Made by a program: the position numbers and the translations under genes
The notes under the pieces: model-generated
What the model was told of the DNA's origin: nothing
Databases searched by the model: none
What the model saw: only the letters and a program-made list of their open reading frames with translations
Assembly (NCBI RefSeq): GCF_963966145.1
Contig: NC_091048.1
Location: 2,046,001 to 2,110,000, forward strand
From: Tenebrio molitor
Lineage: Eukaryota > Arthropoda > Insecta > Coleoptera > Tenebrionidae
Length of the DNA: 64,000 nucleotides
Direction: 5' to 3'
Part shown: one piece after another, positions 57,911 to 64,000 of the stretch
Layout: each line of letters starts with the position of its first letter
Numbering within the stretch: the stretch's first letter is position 1

Positions 57911-59924
57911 ATAACTAATAACAACACTCTAGAAATGTTTTAAAAGAGAGAAGGTGCAGGCAGTTAAGCGCAGAGTGAAGAATAAACCCCGTCACTCTTC
58001 AGGTAGATTTGAATAATTTAGCTTTCCGAGTAAATTTACCTGGGTCTTATCCCAGTAATTAGTTTGTTTTATCTGTAGTTGAAGCTTATATTGTCATTTC
58101 CATCAGCAAATACCTAAACACTGTAACCGTAGCTTTCTCAAAATTCTAGAGACATTTTAAAGCTCTCCTAAATATAGAAATAAAATAATTGAAAAACACT
58201 ACAGTTACCGATACTGTAGACATTTTTAATCTATTCTATGAAGATTCAACAATAAGCAAAACCCGATTTACATTTTTTAAACAAAATAAACAAAAAATTA
58301 GGATGCCGATTTTGAAATTTTGGCGTATTTTGGAAAAGAAAGTGTGGAAATATTTTGAACAGTAATATCCCAAGTGCATGAAAATAACAAATTAAATTTT
58401 GACGTTTTGTCAAAATGTTTTGCTTAAAAATATGTGGAGTAAATTTTCCACGTTACAAAATTTTAGGTGAAAAATTGACGAGAAATATTTCTTTAAACAA
58501 AACGTTGCGACAAAAGGTAATTGTTTAATTTAACTACTTCTGGAATGTTCGCGTTTTTTCTGGCTAGACAGCCTCAGGACGTCCTCCTACATCGTTTCCC
58601 ACCAGTCAAACCTTGTGCAAATGAAAATTTTCCTTACCCCTTAGTTATACTAAGACTTGGCGTGACCTTGACTCGACTTTGAAACACAACAAGAGAGAAA
58701 AAAAAAGGCATTTGCACAAGGTTTGAATGGTGGGACACGATCTAGGAGGACGCCCTGAGGCTGTCTAGCCAGAAAAAACGCGAAAATTCCAGAAGTAGTT
58801 AAAGTGAACAATTACCCGACAAAATATGTCAAAATTTAATCAGGTTATTTTCATGCACGCGGGGTATTCGGAATGATTATTTCCTGAATTATTATGAACA
58901 AATAGATTTTATAAAGAAGCGATTAAATTTTGACACAGATATTTACCCGATTAAATTTTGACGTTTCAAATTTAACCGATATAAAAGCCAGGAAAACAAT
59001 AGCAACTACGGCTTTTTATATGTATGAAGGAAATAATCTGTGTTAATTTACACTCAAAAAAGTTGCACACATTTCAACGACAAAACAAACGAGAAACTTG
59101 TCTAATCAAAAACGATTTTAATTTTTTTTTTTTTGTTCGACACTCAGAATTTGAGAATTTTCTCCTGTGTGAACGTATTTAATAATAATGACCCACTTTT
59201 GAGAAAAAAGGCCCAATTTACACACGAACTCATTAAATAAACTACTATTACTTATTAATAATTCAAATCCTGCCAGATATTGAAGGAAATGTAATGGTTT
59301 GTTATTTCTAAATATATATTATGAATTTAATTCCACTAGCACTTCCTCAAAATTCCTGTTAGAGATAATCTTCTAAACTGACTTTAATTATTTTTTTTTA
59401 AAGTTGGAATCAAACACGGAAAAGGAGACCAATAATAATCTTATAATGGACTAATTTAACTAATCGCTTTTTATTTTCTCATAAAATATAGTCCTCCAAA
59501 GTTGCTAAGAGCTCATAAAATTTTAGGGGTGTAATGAGCTTTATTTTTCTGAAAAGAACAACGGTTCCTCTCCATCTAACGCAAAGGGTCTGCAGCTGTT
59601 CACTTGGGCGGTTTGTTAATCCCGTAATAAACCATTTGAGATAAGTTAATATTTTTATAATGGCTCGTTATACTCCTAAAATTTTATGACCTCTTAGCAA
59701 TTTTGGAGGACTATAATACATATAGCAATGAATACATACAAATACATTTAAAAAAATTCCTCGTGTATTTTAATCAAATATAAGAAAACCATTATAATTA
59801 GTAACACGACTGTTTCCACATACCACATTATTGTCCTGAAAAAAAGATTCATTTCAGTAAGCGCTCGACAAGAATAACATCAATCTTTACTGTTATTTAA
59901 TTCTAATAAATCGATTTTTTCCCG
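57911..59924. other. Intergenic with two large foldbacks, no gene
   Basis: 58515-58815: arms of about 100 bp (ACTACTTCTGGAATGTTCGC and the inverse; CTGGCTAGACAGCCTCAGG and the inverse) form a strong hairpin element. 59487-59720: arms ATAGTCCTCCAAAGTTGCTA and the inverse. Between them only short frames occur. Confidence 0.6.
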
Positions 59925-60546
59925 TTACCGTACTGATTCTCTTTTCTTCATCGCATCCTCCTCCTCTTCGTTATCTACTGCAAACCGACTTTCCGCATCA
60001 AAATATTGCAGTTCTTCCTCACTCTCCACTACAACTTCTTCCTCTTTACTTGGCAAAGAACATTCTTGTTTTTGTTGTTGAACCTGAGGTGGCAATATCG
60101 TTGCAATAATGCACTTCCTACCAATCACCTTCAAAAATCAATCAATTCAGTTTAATTTTTAAATTTAAGTAATTTAACACAACTGCGAATTTACCTTTTT
60201 CGTTTGTACATCACAAACAACAATTTGAAGTATTTCCTTTTCAACTGAATCGCATTCCGTAGATTTGGTACATCTAACAGTAAAATTAATTTGAGATCTG
60301 GGGGCTATTGTTTTCTTTCCTTTCACCTCGTAGTTTTCCGACTGGGCAACCTGCACTGCGGTATCATTTTCGTTAAGAAAAATATAATTCCACATTTTGT
60401 CACGTACTTACTTACCATTACACATTACAAAGAAATCAAAAGGATTGAAAACTGTCAGCAGTCCTGGTTCAACACCGCTTCTGCACAGTTTTAATTCTAA
60501 CGGGGTTAGGTACCACCAGATTAACTGTGTGCTTCTTGGGAAACAT
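59925..60546 (-). CDS. Divergent MSP-domain (MOSPD-like) protein, 5' end unresolved
   Basis: Exons from the 3' end: 60128-59925 (last, with stop), 60355-60195, and a first visible exon ending at 60416. Residues follow the MOSPD1/3 MSP-domain order: TPLELKLCRSG, LLTVFNPFDFFVMCN, KKTIAPRSQINFTVRC, then KKVIGRKCIIATILPPQ, which lines up with the conserved GRKEVVATLLP of MOSPD proteins. An acidic low-complexity tail follows. MSP domains bind FFAT-like motifs at ER contact sites (family knowledge). Oddity: the only nearby ATG (60546, MFPKKHTVNLVVP) is in a different frame from the domain. Either an upstream exon is missing from this model or there is a frameshift, so it could be a pseudogene. Confidence 0.5.
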
Positions 60547-61426
60547 TTTGAAAGTTTACTAAACCGCAAAAATATTTTTAAAAGAGAAGAGCTCAACAGC
60601 AGTCGTTACACAGTCACTAACTGAACTCGAAAACAGAAATTAACCACTATTTTGTACAACCCCCTCTCTAGGTCTCCCTAATACCTCCTGAGAAATCTAC
60701 CTGAGCCTGACCAAATTATTTCCAATAACTCACAACAAATATTTAAAGCTTAAAGCTTTGCCCAGTCTTTTGTGTTTTTTGTAAACTAACTGATTTTGTT
60801 TCTGCTATCATTTTTATAATCTCAAGAATAGATCTGACTGTTTAGATGTACCGAGTGATCAAAAAGAAAACACATCAAGTGTCAACTCTACCCCACGCAC
60901 ACAGTTGCCACATACATTTCCGTACATAGTTGCCACACTTATCCACAATCATTTTGAATCACCCAATACTTGCTATGCACGTATACTGATTGCCTACTCA
61001 TTGAAAAATATATTATTAATCAATTAGTTAATAATTATTAATTCTTTATATTCAATGGTAAAACCCAGTTTACTACTTATTCTGGGATAATTGTTGCAAT
61101 TACAGCAAACGCTTGTAAACTTTGCCGAAATCGAAAAGTTGTTTTTTAGGTTAACAACAGCATATCGTTGACATTTCTTTGACATTTCAGGGAAAAATCT
61201 GCTTGCCAGTGGCGTCGCGTTTGGCTAAATTACCCATTCCACGAATGTAAAATGTTGCTCTCGTTTATTTTATAAATTTACTCCATTATGTTATTACATG
61301 TATTAAGAATTACATTTCCAAAAACAAAGCATTTTACACACCAATTTAATTCACACGTGAGAAATTGAAAAAATCTAGAACAGTGTGAAACATTGACATT
61401 CTATTAAATGAATAATAGTGTACGCT
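60547..61426. other. Spacer with a half MITE at about 60860-60966
   Basis: 60860-60966 matches the right arm of the element at 63203-63482 (CACACAGTTGCCACATA ... AATCATTTTGAATCACCCAA). No left arm is present. No gene is seen. Confidence 0.6.
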
Positions 61427-62566
61427 TTATTTTTGATTAAATTGAATGATTATAATAAGAAGAGTGGTAACTTTTCCTAGAATGTTCAGAAGAGTAGATC
61501 TCTCGATGGCGAAAAAATCAGCGGCGGTAAATTTCGGACAACTCCTCAAAACAAAGCGTGTTAATTCGGCTAAATTACTATTTTGAAGGTCTGAGTGATT
61601 GTTTAAGAACAATCGTAAGTCGCAAGTCAGTGATGCGATTTCAGTTATTTCTTGACGCACAGAGTAGCACAAAAAGATTAAAATTGTGGTCGAGATCTAA
61701 AAACGAACTAGTTAATTAAGAACAAATTACAAAGTAAAAGTACGTCTTACAAAAGACGCTGAAACACGAATACAATTTAATAATAGGGTCTGGACGTCTT
61801 CCTCGTGTCTGTAAATCATGAATTTCATATGATGAATCAATTCTACTGTGGCAAAAACAACGATAAAAAACATTGGCCAACTAAACATGTCATTGAAAAT
61901 GTTAACAGTCTTGTGTAAGACGTACAGCGCATATTCAATTTTTCTAATCAGAGTGGTCGGCACTTCTCTCGGTCCATTATTTTCGTTCAAGTAAGTCTTC
62001 AAAAGCAGCGTCACTCCCCTGTACCTTACTACCAACATGTGGACAATCACGCACAACAGATATTTGTAGAAATATTTCAAATAAACTTGGAAATGCACCA
62101 CTTCTTCCTTAAGAACGACTCCAAATCCTTTTGGTGCGATCCAAAGGTACTGCGCGTACGTGATCATAGAAATCACAAAAACGTTACCCAAAATGAAGGC
62201 AACAGTTTCTTTCGCTTTGTTATTTTTTGTACCATTCGCTTGTACCAGATATTCGGTGCTTTTTAAATTGTTTATTAAGTCAATCCATAAAGGGTACTTC
62301 CAGATGCCCAAAACAACCATGAAATAACAATTCAAGCTCCACAGGCTGGCATCACGTAGCAAACGTAAAGCGACCATTACGTGTATGAGTCCGTGATAAA
62401 ACTTCCTGTGCATCAGAAACACGACCACCGCCACGGATAGCAAGATTAACGCTAACAAATTGTACAGTTTTCTGCCCTTGCTAATAGATTTGATTTTGGG
62501 AGATGCAGGTGTTGCAGCGAAAATGTAGCCCAAGCGGAAAAACAGAGTTAAAAGGTGGAAAGACAT
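61427..62566 (-). CDS. Gustatory receptor (7tm_7), two exons
   Basis: Exons: 62566-61751 and 61696-61427, phase 0 junction (TCTTTT then GTAAGA; acceptor GTTTTTAG), 361 residues. Start at MSFHLLTLFFRLGYIFAATP; an open extension upstream has no family match. Several hydrophobic helices are visible (LLALILLSVAVVVFLMH, FILGNVFVISMITYAQYLW, MFFIVVFATVEL). The second exon ends FTAADFFAIERSTLLNILGK and TTLLIIIIQFNQK, which matches the GR signature TYhhhhhQF with Thr in place of Tyr. GRs are ligand-gated channels of taste neurons (family knowledge). Ligand unknown. Confidence 0.88.
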
Positions 62567-63202
62567 TTTTAAACTGCAACTATGAAAGAAATTGTTGCGT
62601 GATTGGACTTTTGTGTTTTGTAACAGGGGTGTCACGTTATGTTCGTTGCATAAACGTTTTTTACAATTCGACAAATTACTCGGTCAATATTTGAGTGGCA
62701 TGAAACACGAGAGGTTTAAAATATTACCACAAGAAAAAGTGTTGAAAGATGTAAGAAAGATATTTTTTTTGATCTCTCACAAGACTCTAAAGCAATACTT
62801 TGCACGATTAACACGTTGCGCAACAAATATCATATATGTCACCAGACTGAAGTGCTTTTTTGATCCCTCGTGTAATTATTATCCTCGCTGCGCCCGTGAG
62901 AAACCTACAGTCGCGAGCAATAAATTTTGGTCGTCAAGGTCATTCTTTGACGCAATCGAAAATGCTCCATTGTAAAACAGTCGTAAATGTCATAACTCAT
63001 AACCTATTATCATGTTGTATGACATTAATTGTCATTTTGTTCTCATTTTTTTGACACTTTGTTGACATGGGCATAATCAGGCAGGGAACTTTTTTAAATT
63101 TGTGACAATCTAACCAAATTTTGGAATGACATTGACGACCAAAATTTATTGCTCGCGACAGTACATTCAGAATAAATAGATATACTTTAGTGTTTCGTCA
63201 TA
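62567..63202. other. Spacer between the two gustatory receptors
   Basis: The open frames on the plus strand at 62592-62975 lie antisense to the receptor's 5' flank and have no domain. A short inverted match, CGCGAGCAATAAATTTTGGTCG at about 62915 and its inverse at about 63140-63160, suggests another foldback of about 250 bp. Confidence 0.4.
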
Positions 63203-63482
63203 TTGGGTGATTCAAAATGATTGTGGAAGTGTGGCAACACTGGCAACTATGTACGGAGATGTATGTGGCAACTGTGTGGGTGGGGTCGAGTTGACATTTG
63301 TCGGACATTTTATAAGCGTGCATTTGATTTTTTTATACCATTGCACATTAATTTGACAATTTTCAAAATTGCGCGACTATGAACTGTCAAAGGAATGTCA
63401 ACTCTATCTTACCCACACAGTTGCCACATAAATGTTCGTACATAGTTGCCATACTTATCCACAATCATTTTGAATCACCCAA
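63203..63482. mobile_element. TA-flanked MITE, TTGGGTGATTCAAAATGATT ends, 280 bp
   Basis: The left end TTGGGTGATTCAAAATGATT is matched by its exact inverse at the right. Arms continue with TGTGGCAACT-rich sequence. TA flanks both sides (63201-63202, 63483-63484). A single-arm relative is at about 60860-60966. Confidence 0.8.
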
Positions 63483-63561
63483 TATAATTGTGTGCACTTA
63501 ACAATGACGTTGTGCTTTTTGCTGTTAAATGTAATTAAGTATAGAAAAAAAATCTAGACTT

Positions 63562-64000
63562 TCATTTTTGGGCAAATTGAACCATGACAATAAGAAAGGT
63601 GGTAACTGTGCCTAAAATGCTGAGAATGGTGGACCTCTCGATAAAAAAAAATTCGGCAGCGGTAAATTTCGGCGAAGTATTTAGAGCAAAATGTGTCAAT
63701 TCGACCAAATCGCTGTGTTGCACATTTACGTGAGCGCTTAAAAGTAATCGTATGTCGCAAGTGAGTGATGCAATCTTGCTTATTTCTTGATTGACAGCGT
63801 GACACAACAAGATTAAAATTGCGGTAGAAATCTAGAATGCAACTGATTAAGCAAACCTACCCAAATCACGAAAGAAAAGAGTCTTACAAAAGACCAGAAA
63901 ACGATGATTCCATCTGACACAAGAATTTTGAAGTATTCCGTTTGTTTCCCGTAGAATATTATATAATCGATGTTATTGAGAACCTCCAAAGTGGTATAAA
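63562..64000 (-). CDS. Gustatory receptor, 3' part (runs off the window)
   Basis: The last exon 63831-63562 has exactly the length (270 nt) and phase of the neighbouring GR and ends KFTAAEFFFIERSTILSILG and TTFLIVMVQFAQK. The preceding exon enters from beyond the window and ends at 63888 (…DGIIVFWSF then GTAAGA). Its last 37 codons align with FATVELIHHMKFMIYRHEED of the other gene. The two receptors are tandem duplicates on the same strand. The 5' part is outside this window. Confidence 0.88.

Overview
This window looks like nuclear DNA of an insect, most likely a beetle. It is AT-rich and intron-rich, and it is full of small inverted-repeat transposons. Its genes belong to arthropod families: 7-transmembrane odorant receptors (ORs), gustatory receptors (GRs) and a takeout/JHBP-like secreted protein. 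No bacterial operon, tRNA, rRNA or CRISPR array was recognised. The beetle placement (possibly Tenebrionidae) is inference from the look of the receptors, not a search result.

Layout. From 0.1 to 41 kb there is a tandem array of one OR subfamily ('OR-A'), all on the minus strand. Five copies look intact (119-1581, 7819-9285, 15694-17162, 22144-23648, 39348-40805). One is a pseudogene (34504-36851) that is truncated, deleted, frameshifted and carries a Tc1-like element in an intron. Between the copies lie duplicated flank segments that carry broken pieces of a second subfamily ('OR-B'): a partial pseudogene at 27128-28019 and orphan last exons at 2628-2696 and 11215-11278. From 42.5 to 52.2 kb there are three complete OR-B genes (42554-43961 minus, 46503-47922 plus, 50723-52153 minus), with a complete four-exon takeout-like gene (48871-49767 minus) between the last two. 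From 53.6 to 57.9 kb lies a P-element-like (THAP9-type) transposon with a dead Tc1/IS630-type transposase inside it. From 59.9 kb onward there is a divergent MSP-domain (MOSPD-like) gene and two gustatory receptors, the second running off the window.

Gene structure. I assembled the OR genes exon by exon from GT-AG (once GC-AG) borders and reading phase. OR-A exons are 31, 188, 515, 100, 108, 156 and 57 nt. OR-B exons are 31, 188, about 615 (603 in one gene), 108, 156 and 69-78 nt. 515+100 equals 615, so the families differ by one cleanly placed intron. The three OR-B genes share a TATA box, an initiator-like CAGTA and a 10-nt predicted leader. OR-A genes lack this and may use a spliced 5' leader.

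Mobile DNA. Because the array is duplicated, many insertions can be compared with an empty paralogous site. This defines a 1.88-kb solo LTR, a LINE fragment, TA-type (Tc1/mariner) elements, a PIF/Harbinger derivative and a Tourist-like MITE with their target duplications. A hAT-like MITE is defined by its own flanks. The receptors presumably act with the Orco co-receptor in olfactory neurons (family knowledge); ligands cannot be predicted.
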